Source: Nodularia spumigena CCY9414 (lineage in GTDB: Bacteria; Cyanobacteriota; Cyanobacteriia; Cyanobacteriales; Nostocaceae). From it: 64,000 nt of DNA. The stretch covers positions 89,346-153,345 of the forward strand of contig NZ_CP007203.1 in assembly GCF_000340565.2 (NCBI RefSeq). The letters run 5' to 3'. Positions within the stretch are counted from its first letter, which is position 1; the number at the start of each line of letters is the position of its first letter. The notes beneath the pieces are model-generated. The model was not told the origin of the DNA. It searched no databases and saw nothing but the letters and a program-made list of their open reading frames with translations. This document shows, one piece after another, positions 18,762-28,261 of this stretch. Made by a program: the position numbers and the translations under genes.

Positions 18762-20252
18762 ATGCCCGGTTTTGAGTCTATGCGTCAATGCCTGAATCCT
18801 GACTGTCTCTACCCTAACCCTGATAATTTCCAATTTTGCCAGAAGTGCGGGAGCAAGTTACTTCTGCGAGAAAGGTATGCGCCTCAGTCAATTTTAGGAC
18901 AAGGGGGTTTTGGTCGGACTTTTTTAGCCATTGATGAAGATAAGCCATCAAAACCCTTTTGTGTGATTAAGCAGTTTTTACCCCAAGCACAAGGAACAGA
19001 CAGTATTGATAAGGCTTCGCAGTTGTTTAGCCAAGAAGCAGAACGTTTGGAAGAGTTGGGTAAGCATCCCCAAATTCCAGAATTAATGGCTTATTTCACC
19101 GCAGATAATCGCCAATATTTAGTTCAAGAATTTGTGAAAGGGGAAACTCTACAAGCTGAGTTAGACAAAAATGGTGTTTTCTCAGAACAGCAGATTCGAG
19201 AATTATTAATAGAACTATTGGATATTTTGCAGTTTGTTCACAGTCAACAAGTAATTCACCGAGATATTAAGCCAGAAAATATCATTCGTCGCAGTGCTGA
19301 CAATAAATTATTTTTAGTGGATTTTGGCGCAGCTAAGGTAGTAGAGCAAAAACAGCGCACAGCTACAGGAACAATTATCGGCTCGGCGGAATATTGCGCT
19401 CCTGAGCAGTTGCATGGAAAACCTAAATATATTAGTGATTTATATAGTTTAGGGGTAACTTGTCTGCATTTATTAACTCACATCAGTCCCTTTGATTTAT
19501 ATGATGTGATGGAGGGGGAATGGGTATGGCGAGATTATTTGAATGGTAATGTTGTTGGTGATGAATTAGGGAAGATTTTGGAAAGGTTAGCAAATCCTAT
19601 CCCTAAGCAGCGTTATCAATCTGTTGCAGAAGTTGTGAATGTTTTAAAGACAATAACCTCACCCCCTAACCCTGTAAGAAAAAAGACAATAACCTCACCC
19701 CCTAACCCTGTAAGAAAAAAGACAATAACCTCACCCCCTAACCCTGTAAGGAAAAAGACAATAACCCCACCCCCTAACCCCCTCCCCGCAAGCGAGGAGG
19801 GGGGACTAATATCATCTGTGGGGATGGATTATGGGAAGCTGGGTGATTTACTCGCTGCTTGGAAATGGAGAGAAGCGGATGAGGAAACAAGGCGCGTAAT
19901 GTTAGCGGTGATGAAGCGGGAAGAAGAAGGTTGGTTAGATGTTGAAAGTATTGAGAAGTTTCCTTGTGAAGACCTCCGCACTATTGACCAGTTGTGGGTA
20001 AAATACAGCAATGGGCGCTTTGGTTTTTCTGTGCAGAAACGTATTTATCAAAGTTTGGGGGGAACGAGAGATTTTAATGGTGAAATTTGGAGCGCCTTTG
20101 GGGACACGGTAGGATGGAGAAAAAGAGGAAAGTGGTTCTACTACAAGGATATTATTTTTGATTTGACTTCACCTGAAGGCCACCTCCCTTTTTGGGTGGT
20201 AGCGGTTGCGGGAGAGGTGCGTAGTGTTCTTCTCTCGCGTCGAGACTTGTAA
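18762..20252 (+). CDS. Zinc-ribbon Ser/Thr protein kinase fused to a GUN4 domain
   Basis: 496 residues. A zinc ribbon (Cys10, Cys15, Cys26, Cys29) precedes a Hanks-type kinase domain (about 38-295): GQGGFG loop (46-51), ATP-binding Lys70, HRDIKPEN (166-173), DFG (187-189), and an APE-like APEQ. A low-complexity linker (about 296-345) has three and a half copies of a 12-residue unit, KTITSPPNPVRK. The C-terminus (about 350-496) is a GUN4 domain: YGKLGDLLAAWKWREAD, then CEDLRTIDQLWVKYS and RFGFSVQK. GUN4 domains bind protoporphyrin and Mg-protoporphyrin and stimulate Mg-chelatase. A kinase regulated by tetrapyrrole level is a reasonable inference. Similar fusions are known in filamentous cyanobacteria. 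The linker is built from a dispersed DNA repeat. Confidence 0.93.
   Translation: MPGFESMRQCLNPDCLYPNPDNFQFCQKCGSKLLLRERYAPQSILGQGGFGRTFLAIDEDKPSKPFCVIKQFLPQAQGTDSIDKASQLFSQEAERLEELGKHPQIPELMAYFTADNRQYLVQEFVKGETLQAELDKNGVFSEQQIRELLIELLDILQFVHSQQVIHRDIKPENIIRRSADNKLFLVDFGAAKVVEQKQRTATGTIIGSAEYCAPEQLHGKPKYISDLYSLGVTCLHLLTHISPFDLYDVMEGEWVWRDYLNGNVVGDELGKILERLANPIPKQRYQSVAEVVNVLKTITSPPNPVRKKTITSPPNPVRKKTITSPPNPVRKKTITPPPNPLPASEEGGLISSVGMDYGKLGDLLAAWKWREADEETRRVMLAVMKREEEGWLDVESIEKFPCEDLRTIDQLWVKYSNGRFGFSVQKRIYQSLGGTRDFNGEIWSAFGDTVGWRKRGKWFYYKDIIFDLTSPEGHLPFWVVAVAGEVRSVLLSRRDL
19647..19803 (+). repeat. Dispersed repeat invading the kinase linker: 36-bp tandem units plus palindrome
   Basis: Units start every 36 bases (GACAATAACC at 19649, 19685, 19721 and 19757), each containing CTCACCCCCTAACCCTGTAAG. 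The last unit runs into CCCCCTCCCCGCAAGCGAGGAGGGG, the same palindrome type found in intergenic DNA at 23236-23262. As 36 is a multiple of three, the reading frame of the kinase gene survives. Confidence 0.85.
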
Positions 20253-20343
20253 ATTTTGTCCTGAGAAATATGATTAGGGACAAAGGAAATTATCCGCCTA
20301 TTCCATATCCCGCCAGAGAATAAATTCTCCGTCTAATAGCAGA

Positions 20344-20361
20344 AGTCCGTTGAAACGGACT
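20344..20361. terminator. Hairpin after the kinase-GUN4 gene
   Basis: Perfect 8-bp stem AGTCCGTT/AACGGACT with a 2-base loop, about 90 bases downstream of the kinase stop. No clear U-tract follows (TGTAAGATTT), so it may be a dispersed hairpin repeat rather than a true terminator. Confidence 0.4.
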
Positions 20362-20404
20362 GTAAGATTTATACAGCTTTTTGTAGGTGGCGCTAAAATT
20401 GCGG

Positions 20405-20529
20405 GTGTTGCTGAATCAGAGTATGAAATGCCAAAATTACCTTTCTTTTTCTTTCTACCTTTGCGCCTACCCTTCGGGAACGGCTTCCCTTCGGGACGCT
20501 GCGCGAACGCCGAATGCGCCTTTGCGTGA
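20405..20529. repeat. MITE-like element, copy 1 (GTGTTGCTGA end)
   Basis: From GTGTTGCTGAATCAGAGTATGAAATGCC through CCTTCGGGAACGG and the GCGCGAACGCCG stretch to GCGCCTTTGCGTGA, nearly identical to the element at 41673-41842. The right terminal repeat is missing here, so this copy seems to be truncated. It also contains the CTTTGCGCCT phrase of the wider repeat family. Confidence 0.75.
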
Positions 20530-20565
20530 GAAAATGCTCTCAAATATATCTATACTATTTAACAC

Positions 20566-20772
20566 TTAATTTTTAAGTAAAAATCTATCCGTACTTACCA
20601 GAACCAGAATTAATACCACTAGCTGAAATTGCCAAGGGGCTAATACTAAACTTAAAATTAAACTGAGAACTGTAAATAAACTGATGAGATAAGCTATTTC
20701 ACCATCACACTTTTTAGATACATAGCCGATAGCTAAACCAGTACAAAGGGGAATCAAAAAAGATAAGTGCAT
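20566..20772 (-). CDS. Small two-helix membrane protein
   Basis: 68 residues starting MHLSFLIPLCTGLAIGYVSKK, almost entirely two hydrophobic helices (about 4-20 and 30-62) separated by KKCDGEIAY. An upstream extension of 27 residues is possible but reads less like a membrane protein. No family is recognised; the compact shape is common among conserved small cyanobacterial membrane proteins. It is monocistronic and leftward, with a MITE-like element about 40 bases past its 3' end. Confidence 0.55.
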   Translation of the reverse strand: MHLSFLIPLCTGLAIGYVSKKCDGEIAYLISLFTVLSLILSLVLAPWQFQLVVLILVLVSTDRFLLKN

Positions 20773-21001
20773 TTTTACTATCCTCGGAACTAAAATGCAA
20801 AAATGGATAAAAGCAGACGCAAACTGTTTTGATAATTGTTGTTTATTATACAACTAAGTAGATTTTATGCAAAATCCTTGTGGTCAATTAACCGTCTAGA
20901 TTACGCAAAAACCCGGTAACTAAGTTAATGCTGGCTGCTATTACTGAGTGGACGATCTAGCATATTACATTTAGAAGGAACTTTTTTAAATTAAACACCC
21001 G

Positions 21002-23161
21002 ATGCTCAACATTCCTCAACTACTGGCGACTGAATTAAACCTCAAACCTCATCAAATCGAAAACGCGTTAGAACTTTTAGCAGAAGGTGCGACAGTTCCC
21101 TTTATTGCACGTTACCGCAAAGAGCGCACCGGGGAAATGAATGAAGTCCAATTGCGGGACTTGTTTGAGCGATATGCTTATTTAACCGAATTAGCAGCTA
21201 GAAAATCGGTAATTTTAAATGCGATCGCTGAACAAGGTAAACTCACAGATGAACTCAAAGCCAAAATTACCGCCTGTTTACAAAAAACCGAACTGGAAGA
21301 TTTATATCTCCCCTATCGACCAAAACGCCGCACCCGCGCCACTATAGCTAGAGAAAAAGGTTTGGAACCTTTAGCGGAGTTCATCAAGTCGCTCAATGTC
21401 CCAAATGCTGCAACAGCCTCACTAGAAGAAGCCGCAGGAAAATATGTTTCTGAGACTCAGGGAGTTAAAACAGCACAAGAAGCGCTCAAAGGTGCTGGGG
21501 ATATTTTAGCAGAAGAAGTAGCAGAAAAAGCCGAATTGCGTGCATATCTGCGTGATTACTTCCTAGCTGAGGGGGTATTTGTCTCTGATATCAAAAAGGA
21601 TCATCCCGAAGGTACAACCAAGTTTGAGATGTACCGCAACTATCAAATTCGGGTGAGAAATATTGCACCTCATAATCTGCTCGCCTTGTGTCGCGGTGAA
21701 GCAGAGGGAGTGTTAAACTATGAAATTGCTTTTGATGAAGATTTGGTACTTGATTATCTGGAATCAAAGGAAATTAAGGCGAAAGTTCGGATAATTCGCG
21801 ATTTTTATCAGGCGATGCTCAAAGACGCATTCAATCGCCTTATGAAAGCTTCCATTATCGGTGAGGTAATTTCTCAAAAGAAAACCTATGCTGATATGGA
21901 GTCGATTAAAACCTTTGAAGCAAATCTGCGAGAATTACTCTTATCTGCACCAGCAGGAATGAAACCGACATTAGCTATAGACCCAGGGTTTAGAACTGGG
22001 TGTAAAGTTGCGGTACTCGACCAAACCGGACAATTTTTAGAATACCAAGCGGTTTTTCCCCATCAAGCGGCTGAACAACGCGCCAAAGCTGCACAAACTA
22101 TGATAAATTTGATTGAAAAATATCAGATTTCCTTAATTGCTATTGGTAACGGTACAGCTTCCCGTGAGACAGATGAGTTTGTCGCCGAGGTATTACAAAC
22201 TATCGATCGCAAACCGGTTAAAGTCATGGTAAATGAGTCTGGCGCATCGATATATTCTGCGAGTAAAGTGGCTTTAGAAGAGTTTCCCCATTTAGATATT
22301 ACCGTGCGTGGTGCAATTAGTATCGGTCGCCGTTTGCAAGATCCTCTGGCGGAACTGGTGAAAATTGACCCGAAATCTATCGGTGTGGGACAATATCAGC
22401 ATGACGTGGATCAAAAGTTGCTGAAAAAGAAACTAGATGAGACTGTAGAAAGTTGCGTGAATTACGTCGGTGTGGACTTAAACACGGCTTCTAAGGAACT
22501 TTTGACCTTTGTTTCGGGAATTACGGCTACGGTGGCTAATAACATTGTTGCTTATCGGAATGAGCATGGAGTTTTTCAGAACCGCCGACAATTGTTAAAA
22601 GTGGCTAAATTGGGACCAAAGGCGTTTGAACAAGCGGCGGGTTTTCTGCGAATTCGTGACGGTGATAACCCTTTAGATAATACAGCAGTGCATCCCGAAA
22701 GTTATGCTCTCGTGCAGGCGATCGCAGCTGATTTAGATGTATCCTTAAATCAAGTCACCGAAATAGCCGAAAAACTTAAAAAAACCAACCTGAAAAAATA
22801 CGTCACTGATAGCATAGGCGAACCCACACTGCGCGACATTATCAGCGAATTAGACAAACCAGGAAGAGACCCCCGTGCAGAATTTAAATATGCCACATTT
22901 AGAGAGGGAATCAAAGAAATTAGCGATTTAGAAGTGGGAATGGAATTAGAAGGAATTGTCACAAACGTAGCTAACTTTGGTGCATTTGTAGATATTGGCG
23001 TACATCAAGATGGTTTAGTACATATATCCCAACTAGCTGATAGATTCGTAGATGATCCTCAAAAAATCGTCAAAGTCGGACAAGTTGTAAAAATCCGAGT
23101 GTTAGAAATTAACGAAAAATTGAAACGGATTAGTTTATCAATAAAAGCCGTAAAACAATAA
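21002..23161 (+). CDS. tex: Tex family RNA-binding transcription accessory protein
   Basis: 719 residues with the whole Tex architecture: N-terminal helical domain (PFIARYRKERTGEMNE), the YqgF-like RNase H fold (PTLAIDPGFRTGCKVAVLD), tandem helix-hairpin-helix region (LNTASKELLTFVSGIT... and FQNRRQLLKVAKLGPKAFEQ) and a C-terminal S1 domain (GMELEGIVTNVANFGAFVDI, about 640-712). Tex binds nucleic acid and affects transcription complexes; in several bacteria it supports tolerance to stress or toxins. The protein is complete and of normal length. It is monocistronic; a CTCTGTGGTTCG repeat and a GC-rich palindrome follow the stop codon. Confidence 0.95.
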   Translation: MLNIPQLLATELNLKPHQIENALELLAEGATVPFIARYRKERTGEMNEVQLRDLFERYAYLTELAARKSVILNAIAEQGKLTDELKAKITACLQKTELEDLYLPYRPKRRTRATIAREKGLEPLAEFIKSLNVPNAATASLEEAAGKYVSETQGVKTAQEALKGAGDILAEEVAEKAELRAYLRDYFLAEGVFVSDIKKDHPEGTTKFEMYRNYQIRVRNIAPHNLLALCRGEAEGVLNYEIAFDEDLVLDYLESKEIKAKVRIIRDFYQAMLKDAFNRLMKASIIGEVISQKKTYADMESIKTFEANLRELLLSAPAGMKPTLAIDPGFRTGCKVAVLDQTGQFLEYQAVFPHQAAEQRAKAAQTMINLIEKYQISLIAIGNGTASRETDEFVAEVLQTIDRKPVKVMVNESGASIYSASKVALEEFPHLDITVRGAISIGRRLQDPLAELVKIDPKSIGVGQYQHDVDQKLLKKKLDETVESCVNYVGVDLNTASKELLTFVSGITATVANNIVAYRNEHGVFQNRRQLLKVAKLGPKAFEQAAGFLRIRDGDNPLDNTAVHPESYALVQAIAADLDVSLNQVTEIAEKLKKTNLKKYVTDSIGEPTLRDIISELDKPGRDPRAEFKYATFREGIKEISDLEVGMELEGIVTNVANFGAFVDIGVHQDGLVHISQLADRFVDDPQKIVKVGQVVKIRVLEINEKLKRISLSIKAVKQ

Positions 23162-23185
23162 CAGAACCTTTCTATTCACACATAC

Positions 23186-23272
23186 TGTCTTCTCTCCCTC
23201 TGTGTTCTCTGCGCCTCTGTGGTTCGTTAAATCTCCCCTCCTCGCTTGCGGGGAGGGGCTGGGGGTGGGGTC
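23186..23272. repeat. Dispersed CTCTGCGCCTCTGTGGTTCG repeat plus GC-rich palindrome
   Basis: The phrase CTCTGCGCCTCTGTGGTTCG is followed by CTCCCCTCCTCGCTTGCGGGGAGGGG and GGGGGTGGGGTCT. Its reverse complement is the repeat embedded in the kinase gene at 19760-19803. Between tex and the holin-like gene. Confidence 0.7.
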
Positions 23273-23406
23273 TAACAGACTGTAAACAATCAGCCAAATG
23301 GTAGAAGTTCAATCTATCTTTAAAGAGATGTAAAACCTGAGTAATTATTCAACAATAGTAAAAGATTCCTCAAGAATCTATCTGTTATTTTTAGTAGGTG
23401 AACACA

Positions 23407-23808
23407 ATGTGGGCAACATTTTTAACTGCCATAGCTACAGCGTTGAGCTTGTTAATTGTCGATTTAGTTGTACCTGGTGTCAACATTGCTAATTTTCCAG
23501 CAGCTATGATTGCGGCTTTAGTAATTGGTTTGATTAACGGTTCAGTTAAACCAGTCCTTTCTACTCTATCTTTACCACTTAACTTCCTGACATTAGGGGC
23601 ATTTTCGCTAGTAGTTAACGGTTTTTGTTTCTGGTTAGCAGCAGTGCTGGTTCCTGGGTTCGCAGTTCGTGGACTTATCGCATTTATCCTCGGTCCAGTG
23701 ATTCTATCTCTTGCTAGCACCTTCATTAACAAATATTTTGCCGAAAGAAATCCTGCTTTAAAAAGCAGTGGCGATGTCAATACTCCAGGGGAATTACCCT
23801 CTAGATAA
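23407..23808 (+). CDS. Phage holin family (Pfam Phage_holin_4_2-like) membrane protein
   Basis: About 133 residues with four hydrophobic helices: N-terminal TFLTAIATALSLLIVDLVV, the GVNIANFPAAMIAALVIGLINGSVKP block that marks this family, LNFLTLGAFSLVVNGFCFWLA, and FILGPVILSLASTFINKYF; the tail is hydrophilic. The name comes from a distant relation to phage holins; members occur throughout bacterial chromosomes and here there is no phage context. A GTG three codons upstream (23398) is an alternative start. Upstream of a Pmp3/YqaE gene, 66 bases apart and on the same strand, which suggests a shared membrane-stress transcript. Confidence 0.8.
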   Translation: MWATFLTAIATALSLLIVDLVVPGVNIANFPAAMIAALVIGLINGSVKPVLSTLSLPLNFLTLGAFSLVVNGFCFWLAAVLVPGFAVRGLIAFILGPVILSLASTFINKYFAERNPALKSSGDVNTPGELPSR

Positions 23809-23874
23809 TTATTATTAGCTGAATATCGTAATTCAGCCTTCTCTCAAAAACGTAATTCAACAAATAAATCCATC

Positions 23875-24066
23875 ATGAAAATAGTTCGTTTACTTTTAGG
23901 TTTAGTTTTACCTCCTCTAGGTGTCTTTCTCACAGTCGGCGCTGGTCCAACTTTGTTGATTAACATTTTACTGACGCTTCTCGGTTGGCTTCCCGGTAGC
24001 ATCCACGCAGTTTGGGTTATTGCTAAACACGAAGAACAAATGAATGGAGAGAGACGTAGTTACTAA
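23875..24066 (+). CDS. YqaE/Pmp3 family membrane protein
   Basis: 63 residues with two transmembrane helices: IVRLLLGLVLPPLGVFL and LLINILLTLLGWLPGSIHAVWVI, the classic PPLGVFL and LPGxIHAxWVI signature of the Pmp3/YqaE proteolipids. These are induced by salt, cold or other membrane stress and affect membrane potential in yeast and plants. It follows the holin-like gene, and a leftward gene for a long coiled-coil protein converges on it. Confidence 0.92.
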   Translation: MKIVRLLLGLVLPPLGVFLTVGAGPTLLINILLTLLGWLPGSIHAVWVIAKHEEQMNGERRSY

Positions 24067-24163
24067 ACTAAAATGAGGTGGGGATTAACCCCCCTATTTT
24101 TTGGCTGATAAATCTGTAAACATCTGTATTTGCAATACCCTCATGGATATTGCAAAAACCAGC

Positions 24164-24964
24164 CTACTTCTTAGTAAGTTGCTCATGTTTATCAGCAGGT
24201 TCTTTATCTTTGAACATATCAGCCGTTGATAGCAGCAATTCCCGTAGAGTTTGTTTAATTTTACGCTCTTTTTTAGCTAAAGCCGAACCAGCTTCACCTA
24301 GTTTATCTTCTAGTTGCGATCGCTTCTCGTCTACTTGTGTAGCAACAGCTTCAGCTTTTGGACGTGCTTGATCATACCAGTGTTTTGCCTCATCGATATA
24401 ATCCTTCACTTCACCATCCCGTCCGCCGTAACGCGCCGCCAAATTCGCTCTGACAATGGATAATTGCGCTTGTAATTGAGCGTAACGTTTCTTTAACAAA
24501 GAGACTTCTTCACTATCCCGAATAGCATTAATCGCCGATGCAATGGCATTTTTAGTATCCTCAGTTTTGTCCTTGCCAGTTTCTTCAATTTCTGCTAAAA
24601 TACCATCAACTTCTTGCTGAATTTGTTCCTCTTCATTATCAAGTTGAGCTTGCAGCTTTTTCACTTCCGCTTGAGTTTTCGCAATAGATTCATGTCTTTT
24701 ACTGTTAACACCTTCCAACGCCCCTTCAATGGAAGCTGTCACCTCTTCTCTGATTTCCGCACCTTTACCTTGCAAGTTTTCAACTACAGCAGAAACCGCA
24801 TCTTTTACCAGATAACGAATATCACTAGAACCTGCTTTCAACTCCGAACCTAACTGAGAAACAGCAGACTTAACAATTTCGCGAATGCGCTCAGTTCTTA
24901 ACTGTCCGGTTTCTTTAACCTGCTGTAAATCAGTTTGAATTTGTTCTTTAATGTTGTTAGGCAT
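24164..24964 (-). CDS. Long coiled-coil protein, possibly stress-related
   Basis: 266 residues, highly charged, no hydrophobic segment. The first third has two related helical segments (RTERIREIVKSAVSQLGSEL, then SDIRYLVKDAVSAVVENL and EIREEVTASIEGALEG), followed by a long coiled coil (about 95-170: AEVKKLQAQLDNEEEQIQQE) and a third helical part (PKAEAVATQVDEKRSQLEDKL). The first third recalls the DUF6781 helical repeats, and the whole resembles apolipoprotein or LEA-type amphipathic proteins. Function unknown. Its position beside YqaE and holin-like membrane proteins fits a role in envelope or desiccation stress, which is inference. Confidence 0.75.
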   Translation of the reverse strand: MPNNIKEQIQTDLQQVKETGQLRTERIREIVKSAVSQLGSELKAGSSDIRYLVKDAVSAVVENLQGKGAEIREEVTASIEGALEGVNSKRHESIAKTQAEVKKLQAQLDNEEEQIQQEVDGILAEIEETGKDKTEDTKNAIASAINAIRDSEEVSLLKKRYAQLQAQLSIVRANLAARYGGRDGEVKDYIDEAKHWYDQARPKAEAVATQVDEKRSQLEDKLGEAGSALAKKERKIKQTLRELLLSTADMFKDKEPADKHEQLTKK

Positions 24965-25258
24965 TTTGCAGCTTTCCTATTTAGCTAAGTGGATAAAATT
25001 TTTCAGACATTATCTTTCATCTACATTATGATGGAGGGCTTGAAAAATAGACACTTCCTTTAGATAGAAAAGCGCGATAATTAACTATTACAGCAGATGA
25101 CTTATTTAAGAGGAATAAGGATTTGAGAGGGCTTTTGCGTAATTCCTGTTTGACTGAGCTTTAAACTCCGAACTAAAGTCTCTTATCTGTTCCCTGTTCC
25201 CCTTTTTTGTAACCTTTGTGAGATAATCAGTATTAATAGCTAGTAAATCAGATAAATT

Positions 25259-25483
25259 ATGTGGCGGGTTAATGTGACTTGTTCCGGTGATGCTTGGAAA
25301 CAACACGGTGCTAACTTCAAATCGATGTCAGACCAGTATCAAGGCGAGTGTATTTCTTCTAAGAAAATGCCAGATGGCACGCGGATCATGGGATATAAAA
25401 TAGAAGATGTCAGTGATGCTGAAGCTTTTCAAGAAGAATGTGCAAACTTGGCTGGATTTACAGCCGACTTTGAAGCTTTGTAA
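25259..25483 (+). CDS. Small conserved protein of unknown function
   Basis: 74 residues: MWRVNVTCSGDAWKQHGANF, then SDQYQGECISSKKMPDGTR and a C-terminal half EDVSDAEAFQEECANLAGF. Hydrophilic, three cysteines, no signal or membrane segment. The amphipathic pattern and the balanced codon use speak for a real gene. No domain is recognised. It precedes leuS on the same strand with about 155 bases between. Confidence 0.6.
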   Translation: MWRVNVTCSGDAWKQHGANFKSMSDQYQGECISSKKMPDGTRIMGYKIEDVSDAEAFQEECANLAGFTADFEAL

Positions 25484-25639
25484 CTTAGCTGTCACATTAG
25501 TATCAAGAGTTATTAACTGGGATAATTCACCGGGTTTGAACCTACCCACAGGAAATCTTATTTTTGATCAACTCAATACAGTATCTAGCATCTACAATAT
25601 GTAAGCAGACACGATTACAGTCCCGTAGGAGAATTTTTG

Positions 25640-28261
25640 GTGGATTCCCGATATAACCCCGCAGACATTGAGGAAAAATGGCAACAAACATGGGCAGAAC
25701 TTGGCTTAGATAAGACACCTGCAAATAGTCACAAGCCGAAATTCTACGCTCTTTCCATGTTCCCCTATCCATCGGGCAGCCTCCACATGGGTCACGTCCG
25801 TAATTATACAATTACCGATGTGATTGCACGACTCAAGCGAATGCAAGGGTATAAAGTGCTGCATCCAATGGGTTGGGATGCCTTTGGTTTACCAGCAGAA
25901 AACGCCGCCATTGACCGAGGAGTTCCCCCAGCCAAGTGGACTTATCAAAATATTGCCCAAATGCGGCAGCAATTACAGCGTCTGGGTTTGGCTATCGACT
26001 GGGAAACCGAACTTGCCACTTGTTCCCCAGATTATTATAAATGGACACAATGGATTTTTTTGCAATTCTGGCAAGCCGGATTAGCTTATCAAAAAGAAGC
26101 CGCAGTCAACTGGGACCCCATCGACCAAACTGTCATCGCCAACGAACAAGTTGATAACGAAGGACGTTCTTGGCGCAGTGGGGCAAAAGTTGAGCGCAAA
26201 CTATTACGGCAGTGGTTTTTAAAGATTACCGACTACGCCGAAGAATTACTGAATGATTTAGATAAATTAACAGGTTGGCCGGAACGGGTCAAATTAATGC
26301 AAGCTAATTGGATTGGTAAATCCACAGGCGCTTATTTAGAATTTCCTGTAGTGGGGATGGATGAAAAAATCGCTGTTTACACCACCCGCCCAGATACGAT
26401 TTATGGTGTCAGCTATTTGGTATTAGCACCAGAACATCCTTTAACCCAAGTTGTCACCACCCCAGAACAAAAAACAGCCGTAGCAGCCTTTATTCAAGAA
26501 GTTTCTCAGCAAAGCGAATTAGAACGTACAGCCGAAGACAAACCCAAGCGCGGTATCCCCACCGGTGGTAAAGTTTTTAACCCCTTTACAGGCGAAGAAG
26601 TACCCATCTGGATTGCCGATTATGTACTGTATGAATATGGTACGGGTGCAGTCATGGGTGTACCGGCTCATGATGTGCGAGATTTTAAATTTGCCCGTGT
26701 TTATAATTTACCTATTGAATTTGTGATTGCGTCCCCCGAAGATGTAGCTGATTTTGACTTAACACCAACATCAGAAACAGAAGAAATCACAAAACTGATT
26801 AAAATTGAATATAACGAAGCATATACAGAACCAGGAATTTTAATTAATTCTGGGTCTTTTACAGGCATGAATTCCCCAGATGCCAAAGCCGCAATCATTA
26901 AATATGCTGAAGAACAAAATTTTGGTAAACTGCGAATTCAGTACCGCTTGCGAGATTGGTTAATTTCCCGACAACGGTATTGGGGCGCACCTATTCCAGT
27001 AATTCACTGCCCAAATTGTGGCATAGTTCCAGTCCCAGATGAAGATTTGCCAGTTAAGTTACCCGAAGAAGTGGAATTAACTGGACGTGGTGGTTCACCT
27101 TTGACTCAGTTAGAAAGCTGGGTAAATGTCCCTTGTCCCACTTGCGGCACTCCAGCGAAGCGAGAAACCGATACAATGGACACCTTCATTGATTCCTCGT
27201 GGTATTTCTTGCGCTATCCTGATGCACAAAATGAACAACAGGTATTCGACCCCGCCAAAACTAATGACTGGATGCCTGTAGACCAGTATGTGGGTGGCAT
27301 TGAACACGCCATTTTACATTTATTATATTCCAGATTCTTTACTAAGGTACTGCGCGACAGAGGCTTATTAAACTTTGATGAACCCTTTCAACGCCTGTTA
27401 ACTCAAGGTATGGTACAGGGTTTAACTTACATGAATCCGAATAAGGGCGGTAAAGATAAATGGGTTCCCTCTAATTTGGTGAATGCAGCCGACCCCCGCG
27501 ACCCGCAGACAGGGGAACCATTGCAACGCCTGTATGCCACCATGTCTAAATCTAAGGGTAATGGTGTAGCACCAGAAGACGTAATTAGTAAGTATGGTGT
27601 TGATACTGCGCGGATGTTTATTTTGTTCAAAGCACCCCCAGAAAAAGACCTAGAATGGGATGAAGCGGATGTCGAAGGGCAATTTCGCTTTTTAAATCGG
27701 GTGTGGCGCTTGGTGACAGATTATGCTACGGCTGGAGTATCACGTAAGAAAGCCCAACTCTCTGATTTAAGTAAGCCAGAAAAGGAATTACGGCGAGCAA
27801 TTCACACAGCTATTCAAGCTGTCACCGAAGATTTAGAAGATGAATATCAATTCAATACCGCCGTTTCTGAATTGATGAAGTTAAGTAATGCTTTAACTGA
27901 TGCTGACTGCAAAAATTCACCAATTTATGCTGAAGGTATTCAGACTTTAGTGATAATGTTAGCGCCTTTTGCCCCACACATTGCTGATGAATTGTGGCAG
28001 TCATTGGGTAATACTAATTCTATCCACACTCAAACTTGGCCATCTTTTGACCCGGCGGCTTTGGTAGCTGACGAAATTACTTTGATAATTCAGATTAACG
28101 GCAAAAAGCGTGCTGATATTGAAGTTCCTGCACAAGCTGATAAAGCAGAGTTGGAGAAGTACGCCCGTGAGTCGGAATTAGTTCAACGTTACATTGAAGG
28201 GAAGGAAATTAAAAAGGTGATTGTAGTTCCTGGAAGGTTGGTGAATTTTGTAGTTGTTTAA
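25640..28261 (+). CDS. leuS: Leucyl-tRNA synthetase
   Basis: 873 residues, the standard bacterial length. Class I catalytic core with HMGH (HIGH box, [17 protein letters not shown], near residue 50), inserted CP1 editing domain (about 220-400, containing the [20 protein letters not shown] block with its Thr-rich site and [16 protein letters not shown]), and [10 protein letters not shown] (KMSKS box, near 634). C-terminal anticodon-binding and IDEI-like tail end in [11 protein letters not shown]. The start is taken as GTG at 25640, eight bases after GTAGGAG; TTG at 25637 is the alternative. Essential for translation; monocistronic. Confidence 0.98.
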   Translation: MDSRYNPADIEEKWQQTWAELGLDKTPANSHKPKFYALSMFPYPSGSLHMGHVRNYTITDVIARLKRMQGYKVLHPMGWDAFGLPAENAAIDRGVPPAKWTYQNIAQMRQQLQRLGLAIDWETELATCSPDYYKWTQWIFLQFWQAGLAYQKEAAVNWDPIDQTVIANEQVDNEGRSWRSGAKVERKLLRQWFLKITDYAEELLNDLDKLTGWPERVKLMQANWIGKSTGAYLEFPVVGMDEKIAVYTTRPDTIYGVSYLVLAPEHPLTQVVTTPEQKTAVAAFIQEVSQQSELERTAEDKPKRGIPTGGKVFNPFTGEEVPIWIADYVLYEYGTGAVMGVPAHDVRDFKFARVYNLPIEFVIASPEDVADFDLTPTSETEEITKLIKIEYNEAYTEPGILINSGSFTGMNSPDAKAAIIKYAEEQNFGKLRIQYRLRDWLISRQRYWGAPIPVIHCPNCGIVPVPDEDLPVKLPEEVELTGRGGSPLTQLESWVNVPCPTCGTPAKRETDTMDTFIDSSWYFLRYPDAQNEQQVFDPAKTNDWMPVDQYVGGIEHAILHLLYSRFFTKVLRDRGLLNFDEPFQRLLTQGMVQGLTYMNPNKGGKDKWVPSNLVNAADPRDPQTGEPLQRLYATMSKSKGNGVAPEDVISKYGVDTARMFILFKAPPEKDLEWDEADVEGQFRFLNRVWRLVTDYATAGVSRKKAQLSDLSKPEKELRRAIHTAIQAVTEDLEDEYQFNTAVSELMKLSNALTDADCKNSPIYAEGIQTLVIMLAPFAPHIADELWQSLGNTNSIHTQTWPSFDPAALVADEITLIIQINGKKRADIEVPAQADKAELEKYARESELVQRYIEGKEIKKVIVVPGRLVNFVVV

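Noticed and set aside
19647-19803. CRISPR-like 36-bp repeats
   Set aside because: The units are contiguous, with no spacers, and are read in frame within the kinase gene.
20298-20569. Frames on both strands over the MITE-like element
   Set aside because: Identical peptides appear at the second copy of the element; they are repeat translations, not genes.
23407-23808. Prophage marker because of the name phage holin family
   Set aside because: No other phage genes nearby; the family is common in bacterial chromosomes and here pairs with a YqaE/Pmp3 gene.
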